Shown here: positions 4,803 through 11,218 of the stretch, in pieces
Numbering within the stretch: the stretch's first letter is position 1
How the letters are laid out: every line of letters starts with the position of its first letter
From: a virus
IMG/VR virus record: IMGVR_UViG_3300023503_000001
Location: 1 to 54,472 of that record
Length of the DNA: 54,472 bases
Reading direction: 5' to 3' (one strand)
The notes under the pieces: generated by a model
Database searches by the model: none
Told to the model about the DNA's origin: nothing
Seen by the model: only the letters and a program-made list of their open reading frames with translations
Made by a program: the position numbers and the translations under genes

Positions 4803-5057
4803 TTAATTCCTCGCTTGTTTTACAAATGACACAGCTTCTTTCCACTCAAAGAACTCACCTTGAGTAAAGAGTCGAAAACACTCCTCACCAAACCCTGTCA
4901 TACTAACGACGAGTTCATTATCAGACTCACGTCGCCTGAAAGATATACAACGCAAACGAAACAAGCTCGCAAGTGTCATAAAGTGAAACTGCGGTGCTTT
5001 TCTCTCTTTAATGAAGAGTAATCGCAGACAATGTTTCTGGGATTCAGAAAATTTCAT
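4803..5057 (-). CDS. Hypothetical protein, 84 aa
   Basis: This small basic protein has the N-terminal helix SESQKHCLRLLFIKERK and a beta-like middle with FRLRCISFRRRESDNELVVS. It starts at 5057, three bases after the end of the upstream gene, and ends two bases before the kinase pseudogene, so it belongs to the same leftward operon. No family is recognised. Confidence 0.65.
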   Translation of the reverse strand: MKFSESQKHCLRLLFIKERKAPQFHFMTLASLFRLRCISFRRRESDNELVVSMTGFGEECFRLFTQGEFFEWKEAVSFVKQARN

Positions 5058-5060
5058 AAG

Positions 5061-5357
5061 TCACCTCACTTGTTTACAGGTGAGGTACACAGTTTCAAAA
5101 GGTGATGACAAAGAAACTTTCGATTTTAATTTAAGTTCCTTAATAAGATCAATAACATTTTCGTTAAGAAGCTGTAATGTTTCTTCATTGATATAAAGCT
5201 CCCTGAAACATTCTTTCAAACTATTTATTATAGGATGAAGAACATCAGACATTATGACGTAGGTCATAGTACATTGTGTAGGATCAAAACCGCGGACTGA
5301 GTCGACGGCGAAATTATTTGTGTAAACAAAAACTTTGCACGGATAGTTATTAGACAT
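5061..5357 (-). CDS. Hypothetical protein, 98 aa
   Basis: I chose the ATG at 5357 because GAGGAG lies nine bases upstream. The frame stays open to 5558, but that extension crosses the TGCGAA repeat cluster and lacks a comparable ribosome site. The protein starts with beta strands (CKVFVYTNNFAVDSVRGF) and ends with a helix (LQLLNENVIDLIKELKLKSK). No family is recognised. Confidence 0.65.
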   Translation of the reverse strand: MSNNYPCKVFVYTNNFAVDSVRGFDPTQCTMTYVIMSDVLHPIINSLKECFRELYINEETLQLLNENVIDLIKELKLKSKVSLSSPFETVYLTCKQVR

Positions 5358-5477
5358 GACTATCACTCCTCTATAACTAAGCTGACAAAACAAAGAAAAG
5401 GAAAAAATTTTCACGAAGCAAGACATTTTCCTTACAGAAGAAATTTTGTGTAAATTTTTTGAAAAAATCTCACTTTG

Positions 5478-5575
5478 TATATGCGAAGTTACGCGAAAAT
5501 AGCAAAAATGCCTTGCGATGTTATGCGAAAGACCACAATCGCACATAATCGCGCACAATCGCGATTTGCGAAACC
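5478..5575. repeat. Cluster of TGCGAA/TCGCA half-sites
   Basis: In the gap upstream of the 98-residue gene, TGCGAA, CGCGAA, TGCGAT, ATCGCACA and ATCGCGCACA elements follow one another with short AT-rich spacers. They share the core of the inverted repeats at 6046-6078 and 11219-11305. The pattern looks like multiple binding half-sites for one protein. No gene is convincingly encoded here. Confidence 0.55.
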
Positions 5576-5585
5576 TTTGTCTCCG

Positions 5586-5903
5586 TCAAATTTCTTCTCT
5601 CTCACGCCCTCGCGGAGTATGTTTCATATAGTAACCTTTCAAATACTCCCAATCTATTAACGCATAACAAATCACAAGAAGTTCTCTAATGAATTCTGCG
5701 TTTGATGCAAACTCTAACTCCTCATTTAGGAGGTTATCTTCCATCAAGAATAGATTAAAATCTGTTGCAAAATCTTCGATGGAAAAGAGTTGATCTGGGT
5801 CGTAAAAATTGATAACAGCCTGCGTTAGGCTCTTTATTTTATCTTCTACTGATGAAGCCACAGCTTGTTGATATTGATGTTGATCTGTAGTATTTTCTTT
5901 CAT
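5586..5903 (-). CDS. Hypothetical protein, 105 aa
   Basis: The ATG at 5903 has TTAGGAGGT about six bases upstream and the early promoter 5940-5968 directly before that. The protein is acidic and largely helical (SSVEDKIKSLTQAVINFYD, then LFLMEDNLLNEELEFASNAE), with a basic C-terminal tail. No membrane segment or motif is recognised. It is the promoter-proximal gene of a short operon that runs through 4803. Confidence 0.7.
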   Translation of the reverse strand: MKENTTDQHQYQQAVASSVEDKIKSLTQAVINFYDPDQLFSIEDFATDFNLFLMEDNLLNEELEFASNAEFIRELLVICYALIDWEYLKGYYMKHTPRGREREEI

Positions 5904-5939
5904 AATGAACCTCCTAACAAAATTTCAATTTATACTTAT

Positions 5940-5968
5940 ATTATAGTTTAAATTTTTAAAAAGTACAA
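5940..5968 (-). promoter_or_regulatory. Early promoter, consensus member
   Basis: Minus-strand TTGTAC (5968-5963), a 17-base spacer, then TATAAT (5945-5940), preceded by AAAAAAGTTTAA. It matches the promoters at 8614-8643, 8920-8948, 9417-9446, 10877-10905 and 48860-48888. Confidence 0.85.
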
Positions 5969-6045
5969 TTAAACTTTTTTATTTTTGAATAAAATTTATT
6001 TATATCATTTTTACAATTTTTATAAAATTATAAATATAGTGCATT

Positions 6046-6078
6046 TTCGCAAAATGCGAAAAATTTCGCATTTGCGAA
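6046..6078. promoter_or_regulatory. Paired TTCGCA/TGCGAA inverted repeats
   Basis: Two adjacent palindromes lie here: TTCGCAAAATGCGAA at 6046-6060 (three-base spacer) and TTCGCATTTGCGAA at 6065-6078 (two-base spacer). They sit just downstream of an AT-rich stretch (TTTACA, TATAAA at about 6008-6035) that could be a rightward promoter. An operator or an initiator-protein site is likely. Confidence 0.65.
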
Positions 6079-6753
6079 AAACATCCAGTAACAATTTATA
6101 AAATTATTACTGCGTTGTTAAACTGTAAAATTGTAATTCTTATAAGTGTTTCGCGCACAATGTACCGGGCAGGCGTCCCTACCTGGGCGAGGGAGCCGAC
6201 CAAGCGAAGTTTGATGAATAATCACCCGAATTCACTATAACAAATTTGCTCTTCGCACGAGTTCGCATACATTCGCAAGCACAACGCAGCGTCGTCCTCA
6301 CCTGGATGACCTAGGGCCTGTCTTGTACTGGCTGGGGAGTCTTAGTTTCGCACAGCGTTGCATAACTTCGTTCAAGTTCGCAAAGTATAAATGAGTCAGG
6401 CCCCCCTGGGTAACTACCTTGAGTTGACTGCGTTGGCCCCCCCCCACTCGGGGCTAAATTGGCATTAAGTAGCGGGCGTGTGAAGAGCCAAAAGGCCTAG
6501 TGTCCAAGAGTGCACACACCCGAACTAGTGCATTTCTATATTCATAAAAAAAAAAAAAATATTATATATACATATATATGTTATTATTCTAGTAATTACA
6601 GACTGCTAGTCTGTAAGCTAGGCCCAGTCGATTTGGCTTGGGCCTAGTGCGTTTTGATGGATGTATGTCCTTGGCGGGCCCGTCATAGGAAGGACCTGGG
6701 CCTGGCTGGGCTCGACCAGGGACAGCGCTGTGTCTCTTTTGTGTGCGAAAATC

Positions 6754-6768
6754 TTCGCAACTTGCGAA
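6754..6768. promoter_or_regulatory. TTCGCA-ACT-TGCGAA inverted repeat
   Basis: A perfect six-base inverted repeat with a three-base spacer. A TGCGAA half-site (6744-6749) lies five bases to its left. It belongs to the same family as 6046-6078 and 11219-11305. Confidence 0.6.
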
Positions 6769-6785
6769 AAAATTTATTAAAAGGT

Positions 6786-6813
6786 AAAAAATGCCTCCCA
6801 CAATTGGGAGGCA
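6786..6813 (-). terminator. Intrinsic terminator of the 6831-8537 operon
   Basis: An eight-pair stem GCCTCCCA/TGGGAGGC (6793-6800/6805-6812) with loop CAAT is followed on the minus strand by TTTTTT (6791-6786). Confidence 0.9.
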
Positions 6814-6830
6814 AAACTACCAAGAGAAAG

Positions 6831-7016
6831 TTATGATGTTTTTGGAGGAGGCAAGAGCAATTTAGGCTCTGGCGGGGTTGATTTTTGTTGGACGGTAAAG
6901 GTGGGTGTTTTCTTTGACAGTGTAGTTTGCTTGAAGTAAGCCACACAGTCAACACAACCACAGAAAGGAGCATCAACGCAGATTGTAGGCATACCAACGC
7001 AGATTGTATGATTCAT
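6831..7016 (-). CDS. Small Cys-rich protein, 61 aa
   Basis: The ATG at 7016 follows TTAGGAGGT with eight-base spacing. The N-terminal half holds five Cys residues (TICVGMPTICVDAPFCGCVD and one more four residues later), a likely metal-binding or disulphide knuckle. The C-terminal half is low-complexity and rich in Pro, Lys and Thr (STPPEPKLLLPPPK). It is the last gene before the terminator at 6786-6813. No family is recognised. Confidence 0.65.
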   Translation of the reverse strand: MNHTICVGMPTICVDAPFCGCVDCVAYFKQTTLSKKTPTFTVQQKSTPPEPKLLLPPPKTS

Positions 7017-7048
7017 GACAAATACCTCCTAAAGGAAAGAGGCTAGGA

Positions 7049-7348
7049 TTAAAAGATATACCAGCTATCGAACTCAAATTGAGGACGTTCGCCTTCTGGT
7101 GCTCTGTTGATATTGCGAGCTACGGCGATCTTATAACCAGCGTTATGGAGCGTGAGAGCGGCAGCTGGATGAACTACACCAACAATTGTATTGAGTGGTT
7201 GGCCATTAAGTCTTACTGTGGTTAGTAGTTTTTCCATGTTGAAGGCGTCAACATCACCAACCTCTTTGATTTGGGTCACGCCGAGATTTTTGAGTGCTTC
7301 TATTTGTTTACCATTCAGTGAATGACGGCTAATCCAAAGAAATTTCAT
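7049..7348 (-). CDS. Hypothetical alpha/beta protein, 99 aa
   Basis: I chose the second Met (MKFLWISRHSLNGKQIEALK) at 7348 because GGAGGAA lies about eight bases upstream and the start then overlaps the previous stop. The pattern of strands and helices, with conserved-looking motifs such as VGVVHPAAALTLHNAGYKI and a C-terminal FDSWYIF, suggests a compact Rossmann-like fold. I cannot name the family. Confidence 0.7.
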   Translation of the reverse strand: MKFLWISRHSLNGKQIEALKNLGVTQIKEVGDVDAFNMEKLLTTVRLNGQPLNTIVGVVHPAAALTLHNAGYKIAVARNINRAPEGERPQFEFDSWYIF

Positions 7349-7566
7349 TTGTGGTTCCTCCAAGTGTGTCCAATTTGGCCAATAACTTTGTCAATCAAGA
7401 GATTTGACAAAAGCACAAAAAAGATATAAGGTGGGCCTATCATACCAAAAATGGCATATGTCTTCAATAGCATCCACCAAAATTCTTCACCTTGTGGGCC
7501 TGAGGGCCATGGTGCCCAAAGCGAAAGGCTTAAGGCTGAGAAAAAAATTGTTATCGCTATTTTCAT
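7345..7566 (-). CDS. Two-helix membrane protein, 73 aa
   Basis: Residues 1-18 are hydrophobic (MKIAITIFFSALSLSLWA), followed by a loop with PWPSGPQGEE and a long hydrophobic segment (about residues 33-60: LLKTYAIFGMIGPPYIFFVL onward). The protein ends with a basic tail (IGHTWRNHK). The first segment could be a signal anchor. It overlaps both neighbours by four bases, so it is translationally coupled. It may be a small inner-membrane early protein. No family is recognised. Confidence 0.65.
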   Translation of the reverse strand: MKIAITIFFSALSLSLWAPWPSGPQGEEFWWMLLKTYAIFGMIGPPYIFFVLLSNLLIDKVIGQIGHTWRNHK

Positions 7567-7871
7567 TGCAATTGCCCCGCCCAGCGCTCAAGATATTGCT
7601 CATACTCGCCTACAATATAGGCGAATAGATACTTTTCCAAAGTAGTAAGGTCTGTGTTTACAAACCGCCACTTCTCGAGCTCCAGAACGTAAGCATTTTG
7701 TTCTGGTGACCACTTAATGGCCCAGTGGTTGTCGTAGAGATAACCAACCCCACCCTCAGGGTAGGCATGAGATACATCACTAGGGACCGCAGATCTTTGC
7801 CATCTTGTAAATGCCAACCACCAAATTGTGGACTTTTCGTTAAATGGATAGACCTCATCAAATTCAAGCAT
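7563..7871 (-). CDS. Hypothetical protein, 102 aa
   Basis: The ATG at 7871 follows GAGGAGG with seven-base spacing. The protein is rich in Trp and Tyr, with a beta-rich first half (EVYPFNEKSTIWWLAFTRWQ) and a helical end (LTTLEKYLFAYIVGEYEQYL). There is no membrane segment or known motif. Its ATGA overlap with the membrane-protein gene downstream suggests they are made together. Confidence 0.65.
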   Translation of the reverse strand: MLEFDEVYPFNEKSTIWWLAFTRWQRSAVPSDVSHAYPEGGVGYLYDNHWAIKWSPEQNAYVLELEKWRFVNTDLTTLEKYLFAYIVGEYEQYLERWAGQLQ

Positions 7872-7917
7872 TATAGCCTCCTCTATGTCCTGATTAGAGA
7901 TGATTGATTAACCACCT

Positions 7918-7946
7918 CTAAAAAGGACACAGTCAGAAACTGTGTC
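7918..7946 (-). terminator. Hairpin with U tract
   Basis: Stem GACACAGT/ACTGTGTC (7926-7933/7939-7946), followed on the minus strand by CTTTTT. It lies between the 49-residue gene and the ribosome site of the 102-residue gene and may terminate part of the upstream transcription. Confidence 0.65.
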
Positions 7947-7953
7947 AAAGGAG

Positions 7954-7983
7954 CAAGAGCCCTAGAGAGGAGAGACTAGGACT
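7954..7983 (-). other. Hairpin just after the 49-residue gene
   Basis: AGAGCCCTAG and CTAGGACTCT pair over ten positions. The only imperfect position is a U-G wobble on the minus strand. There is no U tract directly after it. It probably protects or shapes an mRNA end. Confidence 0.5.
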
Positions 7984-7984
7984 C

Positions 7985-8134
7985 TCACGTGAACCACCGC
8001 TGAGCTATGATACACCGCCGACCAACAGTCGTTAACCAGCCCCGAAGGGGGTCTGAGCTGAAGTCCACTAGTTTTAGTACTTCATCTTCTGTCCACACCC
8101 AAAATAAGGCCTTGAAATATGGAAAATGTTGCAT
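7985..8134 (-). CDS. Small protein, 49 aa
   Basis: I chose the internal Met at 8134 (MQHFPYFKALFWVWTEDEVL) because GAGGAG lies six bases upstream. The longer start at 8182 would lie within the terminator at 8152-8183. The short product is aromatic at its N-terminus and basic at its C-terminus (TTVGRRCIIAQRW). Its function is unknown. Confidence 0.55.
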   Translation of the reverse strand: MQHFPYFKALFWVWTEDEVLKLVDFSSDPLRGWLTTVGRRCIIAQRWFT

Positions 8135-8151
8135 GGAAGTCTCCTCTGTGT

Positions 8152-8183
8152 AAAAAAGAGATGTGACACTTACGTGCCACATC
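8152..8183 (-). terminator. Intrinsic terminator after the 114-residue paralogue gene
   Basis: Ten-pair stem GATGTGACAC/GTGCCACATC (8160-8169/8174-8183; one G-U on the minus strand) with loop TTAC, then CTTTTTT leftward. It separates the highly expressed-looking gene 8193-8537 from the weaker downstream genes. Confidence 0.85.
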
Positions 8184-8192
8184 CCTTAGTTG

Positions 8193-8537
8193 TCATGCTT
8201 CTTTTTCTTGCTTGGCCCACTCGAGGGCCATGGCAATGTAGTTATAGGCATGCTGATTTGAGCTGTACTTCTTGCCATTAACTTCACACATGCTTTTGAT
8301 GAGCTCCTTCTTAGGCATTTTACCATAGTTGGCACGAAGGAACTCGACAGTAGGGCCCCAGTCTGAAGAACCACTATGTGCGACTATGCCGAGCTCTTCT
8401 TTGAGCTCTTTGACGGTCTTTTTTGCTTCGTTTGTTGAAAAATCATGAGCGTAGATAAGGAATCCTTCCGCCTTGGCGGAAGTTGCACCAGCTTCCAGGA
8501 GTTCACGAGCTTGATCAATGGGGTTGACGTTTGCCAT
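8193..8537 (-). CDS. Two-module HTH-like protein, 114 aa, paralogue of 10339-10689
   Basis: Two helical modules are visible. The first (about residues 5-55) contains AHDFSTNEAKKTVKELKEEL. The second (about 60-114) contains VEFLRANYGKMPKKELIKSM, NQHAYNYIAMALEWAKQE. The second is almost the same as in 10339-10689, and a relative closes the 192-residue protein at 48216-48794. The modules look like small helix-turn-helix units, so a DNA-binding role is likely, perhaps an abundant chromatin-like or regulatory protein. It has its own consensus promoter (8614-8643) and terminator. The family name is not known to me. Confidence 0.8.
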   Translation of the reverse strand: MANVNPIDQARELLEAGATSAKAEGFLIYAHDFSTNEAKKTVKELKEELGIVAHSGSSDWGPTVEFLRANYGKMPKKELIKSMCEVNGKKYSSNQHAYNYIAMALEWAKQEKEA

Positions 8538-8613
8538 GGTTGTTTACCTCACGGTAATGGTCCTGCTATGGTAGATATGAATAGAGTGGCAGGACATTCG
8601 CTCTATACATATA

Positions 8614-8643
8614 ATTATAGACAAAAAGTTTAAAAAAGTACAA
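8614..8643 (-). promoter_or_regulatory. Early promoter, consensus member
   Basis: Minus-strand TTGTAC (8643-8638), an 18-base spacer and TATAAT (8619-8614), preceded by AAAAGAGTTTAA. It drives the paralogue gene 8193-8537. Confidence 0.85.
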
Positions 8644-8674
8644 TTAAACTCTTTTATCTATGTATAAGTTTTAT

Positions 8675-8887
8675 TTATGTCATGTTTTCAAAATCATGTA
8701 AACTACAATCTACTTTCTTACCACCTGGCGTTTCAAGTATCCATGCATCTTCATATGATATGTCCATTATATCACAAAACAGATAGAAAAAGTCAAATAT
8801 GGTCATATCATGATGTGGCCACATCTTGACATAGTAGCATTTACTGCTACTAAGATCTTTCAACTTACCATGTCTTAGTTTGCTCAT
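8675..8887 (-). CDS. Hypothetical protein, 70 aa
   Basis: The ATG at 8887 is preceded by AGGAAG about nine bases upstream and by the promoter at 8920-8948. The middle is hydrophobic and aromatic (MTIFDFFYLFCDIMDISYED) but contains acidic residues, so it is probably soluble. It has a compact alpha/beta pattern with a C-terminal GGKKVDCSLHDF. No family is recognised. It appears to form a single-gene transcription unit. Confidence 0.65.
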   Translation of the reverse strand: MSKLRHGKLKDLSSSKCYYVKMWPHHDMTIFDFFYLFCDIMDISYEDAWILETPGGKKVDCSLHDFENMT

Positions 8888-8919
8888 GGTTTACTTCCTG
8901 TTGTCCACTTATACTTATA

Positions 8920-8948
8920 ATTATAGGCAAAAAAATTAAAAAATACAA
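8920..8948 (-). promoter_or_regulatory. Early promoter, consensus member
   Basis: Minus-strand TTGTAT (8948-8943), a 17-base spacer and TATAAT (8925-8920), preceded by AAAAATTCAA. It drives the 70-residue gene. Confidence 0.8.
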
Positions 8949-9043
8949 TTGAATTTTTCTATGAGCATATAAACTTATTTTATAACATGAGGCAAATACC
9001 GCCAGGGGTACCCGCCATATTTAGAATATAGCAACGCCAGAAG

Positions 9044-9071
9044 ATACCATAGGCTTCCTTGCCTATGGTAT
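9044..9071 (-). other. Perfect 11-bp hairpin with AAGGAA loop
   Basis: ATACCATAGGC and GCCTATGGTAT pair perfectly. On the minus strand, the transcribed one, the six-base loop is AAGGAA closed by C-G, as in the hairpin at 10293-10326. It follows the stop of the gene at 9082. On the plus strand it would look like a terminator (TTTTT follows), but no rightward gene precedes it. Confidence 0.7.
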
Positions 9072-9081
9072 TTTTGTTATG

Positions 9082-9348
9082 TTATTTTATTTCTATGTTA
9101 AATCTATGCCATTGAGTACCATCAAAATACTCAGCCCCCCATTCTTGCTCTCCATTTATGAAGATCATGTTTAGTAGGGTACTAATTACTGCTATAGGCA
9201 GTGACTCATGGTAAAGACTTGTTATGGCTTCATACAATTCTTCTTCTTCTTTGAATTTTATTGTCTTTGCATATTTTGTATATATTGTATCATTATTTTC
9301 TTGTAGTGGTGTGACAATGATGGTCAACTCAGTTTTGTCTTCAAACAT
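9082..9348 (-). CDS. Hypothetical acidic protein, 88 aa
   Basis: I chose the internal Met at 9348 (MFEDKTELTIIVTPLQENND) because AGAGGAAG lies about nine bases upstream. The upstream in-frame Met at 9390 would leave little room after the promoter at 9417. The order is a beta-strand N-terminus, a charged helix (KFKEEEELYEAITSLYHE) and a C-terminal WGAEYFDGTQWHRF strand pair. It is a small acidic alpha/beta early protein of unknown function. Confidence 0.65.
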   Translation of the reverse strand: MFEDKTELTIIVTPLQENNDTIYTKYAKTIKFKEEEELYEAITSLYHESLPIAVISTLLNMIFINGEQEWGAEYFDGTQWHRFNIEIK

Positions 9349-9416
9349 GGTATGCTTCCTCTTAGTAAGATATATGATGCACTTTATCAAGAGCTTTTTA
9401 AACTCTTGACATTTAT

Positions 9417-9446
9417 ATTATAGACTAAAAGAATTAAAAAGTACAA
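9417..9446 (-). promoter_or_regulatory. Early promoter, consensus member
   Basis: Minus-strand TTGTAC (9446-9441), an 18-base spacer and TATAAT (9422-9417). It drives the 88-residue gene. Confidence 0.85.
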
Positions 9447-9516
9447 TTGAATATTCTTTTAAGTCTATAAAATAAATTTATATGGTATTGAATACCATAG
9501 TGCACGCAGGATTGTG

Positions 9517-9557
9517 ATAAAAAAATAGCGGCAAGTTAAAAACTTACCGCTATTTAT
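9517..9557 (-). terminator. Intrinsic terminator after the 112-residue gene
   Basis: A long stem, AAATAGCGG-x-AAGTT paired with AACTT-x-CCGCTATTT, has one U-G wobble on the minus strand. It is followed leftward by seven T (9523-9517). Confidence 0.85.
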
Positions 9558-9572
9558 ATGGTAGTTTAATTA

Positions 9573-9911
9573 TCAGCTTTCAAATAGTTCAAGCTGTAAT
9601 TCTGCCATGTCTTTATCTATCACATTCTCATTATGAAAGAATGTGATCATAGGATTCACACCAGGTTTCATATCAAGCTTGAATATGTATGTTTCATTTT
9701 CATACTCAATATGAAACTCTACATGTGAGAGTTCAACTCTGATGTGTTTGATCACACCATAGTTTACAACTCTATATATTAAACTTGCTTGATTAAATGA
9801 TACATCATAAAATTCTGTATCATTTTCACAAAGCATGATAACATCTTCAATATCATGCTCTTTATTATCAATAATCAAGCAACCAGCACTAAAATATGCA
9901 TCTTGACTCAT
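9573..9911 (-). CDS. Hypothetical acidic protein, 112 aa
   Basis: The ATG at 9911 has an AGAGAG site upstream. The protein is mostly beta strands with acidic surfaces (HDIEDVIMLCENDTEFYDVS, then RVELSHVEFHIEYENETYIF). This suggests a beta sandwich or barrel. It has its own terminator (9517-9557) and a degenerate promoter upstream. The family is not recognised. Small acidic early proteins of this kind often inhibit host factors, but nothing here proves that. Confidence 0.65.
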   Translation of the reverse strand: MSQDAYFSAGCLIIDNKEHDIEDVIMLCENDTEFYDVSFNQASLIYRVVNYGVIKHIRVELSHVEFHIEYENETYIFKLDMKPGVNPMITFFHNENVIDKDMAELQLELFES

Positions 9912-9993
9912 GGTATCTACTCTCTTGGTAAGTTAAAATTTGTATCATATAAAATATGATACAGTTCATATCAAGAATATTACATTCTTGATA

Positions 9994-10028
9994 ATTATAT
10001 TATATTATATAATTTTCTCCTTGTAAAA
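9994..10028 (-). promoter_or_regulatory. Degenerate early promoter region
   Basis: TTTTAC (10028-10023) and two TATAAT candidates (10009-10004, 9999-9994) occur on the minus strand in the same context as the promoter family. The spacers (13 or 23 bases) are non-standard. It probably serves the 112-residue gene. Confidence 0.4.
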
Positions 10029-10125
10029 TTGAATTTTTTATTTTTGAATTAGTTTTTCTTATATCATACATAACTCTCACTTAACACCACACTGCATACT
10101 ATATAAGGCACTCTCACACCAGGTC

Positions 10126-10269
10126 TTACGCATGGCACCCTGGATTATGGGTGGCGAAGTATATTAGGTGATATGCATGTTTTCGTGTATAGCCCTTCTC
10201 TATAAGGACTTTTATTGCTTGTTCTCTTCCTCGTGTCCGGAGGTATTTCGCCGTCTCGTTGATGATCAT
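10126..10269 (-). CDS. Small HTH-like protein, 47 aa
   Basis: The ATG at 10269 has GGAG seven bases upstream and the frame runs to TAA at 10128-10126. The product starts MIINETAKYLRTRGREQAIK and continues VLIEKGYTRKHAYHLIYFAT, two basic helices separated by a turn. This resembles one module of the HTH-like paralogue family next door. It sits 69 bases after the paralogue gene 10339-10689, with a perfect hairpin between them, so it is probably translated from the same mRNA. Confidence 0.65.
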   Translation of the reverse strand: MIINETAKYLRTRGREQAIKVLIEKGYTRKHAYHLIYFATHNPGCHA

Positions 10270-10292
10270 TAGTTTGTCTCCTCTGTTGATTG

Positions 10293-10326
10293 GCAGAACA
10301 TATCACTTCCTTGTGATATGTTCTGC
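10293..10326 (-). other. Perfect 14-bp intercistronic hairpin with AAGGAA loop
   Basis: GCAGAACATATCAC and GTGATATGTTCTGC pair perfectly. On the minus-strand mRNA the loop is AAGGAA closed by C-G. There is no U tract. Its loop matches the GGA hexaloop favoured by CsrA/RsmA-type RNA-binding proteins. Confidence 0.75.
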
Positions 10327-10338
10327 TTGGTTACTTAC

Positions 10339-10689
10339 TTACTTCTGAGCTTCGACTTCCTGTTTAGCCCATTCAATCGCCATTGCGATATAATTGTATG
10401 CGTGTTGGTTGGTCTTATAGGTCTTTCCGTTGACCTCACACATACCGTTGATCAACTCCTTTTTGCCAAGCTTGCCGTAATTTTCCCGAAGGAATTTCAC
10501 AGTCTCGGTCCAGCCGGCCTTGCTATAGGCGTTGGTGGAGATTCCGCATTTTTCGAATGCTTTGGCCGCCAAGGTTTTTGCCTCGTTGACCGAGCAATCG
10601 TGCATGTAGATGAGGAACCCCTCAACTTTCGCCTTCGTGGCGCCGCCCTCGACCATCTCGATTGCTTGTTGCATCATTTCATTGCTCAT
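10339..10689 (-). CDS. Two-module HTH-like protein, 116 aa, paralogue of 8193-8537
   Basis: The start at 10689 follows AGAGGAGAAA. The order matches 8193-8537: module one with EGFLIYMHDCSVNEAKTLAA, module two with VKFLRENYGKLGKKELINGM and NQHAYNYIAMAIEWAKQE. It is noticeably less AT-rich than most of its neighbours. As the first gene of the leftward arm, read from a consensus promoter through a structured 190-base leader, it is probably one of the earliest and most abundant products. A DNA-binding role is inferred from the small repeated helical modules. Confidence 0.8.
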   Translation of the reverse strand: MSNEMMQQAIEMVEGGATKAKVEGFLIYMHDCSVNEAKTLAAKAFEKCGISTNAYSKAGWTETVKFLRENYGKLGKKELINGMCEVNGKTYKTNQHAYNYIAMAIEWAKQEVEAQK

Positions 10690-10723
10690 TTTATTTCTCC
10701 TCTAGTTGAGCATTTGACACATC

Positions 10724-10841
10724 GCTAAGTAATTATTTACTTAGCTCGAATTGCTAATAAACTAAATTGGTAAAAACGTCATTAGTTTATTAGACTTATC
10801 AAATTGTTAAAGAACATAACATATTACATATTTGTAATATG
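10724..10841 (-). promoter_or_regulatory. Structured 5' leader with three hairpins
   Basis: Three strong stems lie in the leader of the 116-residue gene: GCTAAGTAA/TTACTTAGC (10724-10732/10737-10745), CTAATAAACTAA/TTAGTTTATTAG (10754-10765/10782-10793) and CATATTACA/TGTAATATG (10820-10828/10833-10841). They may stabilise the mRNA or control its translation. Confidence 0.6.
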
Positions 10842-10876
10842 ATTTTTATTTATTATTTTTATTTTTCATATTAATA

Positions 10877-10905
10877 ATTATAACATATAAATTTAATAAG
10901 TACAA
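10877..10905 (-). promoter_or_regulatory. Main leftward early promoter
   Basis: Minus-strand TTGTAC (10905-10900), a 17-base spacer and TATAAT (10882-10877). It is the outermost of the promoter family and faces away from the late promoter. Confidence 0.85.
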
Positions 10906-10948
10906 TACTAATTTTCTATATGTATATAAAAAATTTTTATACATAAAA

Positions 10949-11183
10949 GGGGCTTATAGGGGTATAAATAATTTTGATAGGGCTGGCGGTGTGTCCGTGT
11001 CAGTTCCACACACACACACACATACACACACCTCAGTCACTCACGCACTACATACTCACTTACTCGCCTCAGTCTCCCCCCACTCACACACACATACTCA
11101 TACACTCACTCACACACCTTAGTCCCTCACCATCACACTTTACACTCTATGTACCAGATAGATTGCTAAGCCCCCTATAGCCC
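10949..11183. other. CA-rich, G-depleted tract bounded by inverted repeats
   Basis: Between 11003 and about 11150 the plus strand is nearly free of G and built of CA, CTCAC and CTCAGTC units. CCTCAGTC occurs at 11031 and 11067, with CCTTAGTC at 11117. The tract is bracketed by GGGGCTTATAGGGG (10949-10962) and GCCCCCTATAGCCC (11170-11183), which are imperfect inverted repeats. No gene is supported here. The strand asymmetry and degenerate repeats in the divergent gap suggest a replication origin, a primosome or primer site, or a packaging-related signal. Confidence 0.6.
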
Positions 11184-11218
11184 TCCAATTTAATTTTCAT
11201 CAACAACGCAGTATATAT

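Larger units (their letters stand above)
6030..6780. other. Long non-coding region with many hairpins and operator-like repeats
   Basis: This 900-base gap (5904-6830) has no convincing gene. It is locally GC-rich and full of stems: CTAGGCCCA/TGGGCCTAG (6618-6626/6639-6647), TTACAGACT/AGTCTGTAA (6596-6604/6608-6616) and CGGGCGTGTG/CACACACCCG (6473-6482/6513-6522). In the last, the one imperfect pair is a G-U wobble on the minus strand. A run of 14 A lies at 6546-6559, which on the minus strand would be a U tract. TTCGCA elements occur throughout. It could hold one large structured RNA or several, a replication origin, or a control region. Large ornate phage RNAs such as GOLLD or ROOL are the known precedent. 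Confidence 0.5.

Noticed and set aside
5475-5660. Rightward frame through the TGCGAA cluster
   Set aside because: It lies antisense to the 105-residue gene at one end and repeats at the other, with repetitive composition rather than coding character.
6589-6997. Frames on both strands in the 6.6-7.0 kb region
   Set aside because: They cross perfect hairpins and the terminator at 6786-6813, lack ribosome sites and show low-complexity composition.
10974-11180. Protein-coding frame in the CA-rich tract
   Set aside because: It is made of Thr, His, Ser and Leu from low-complexity repeats and has no ribosome site.
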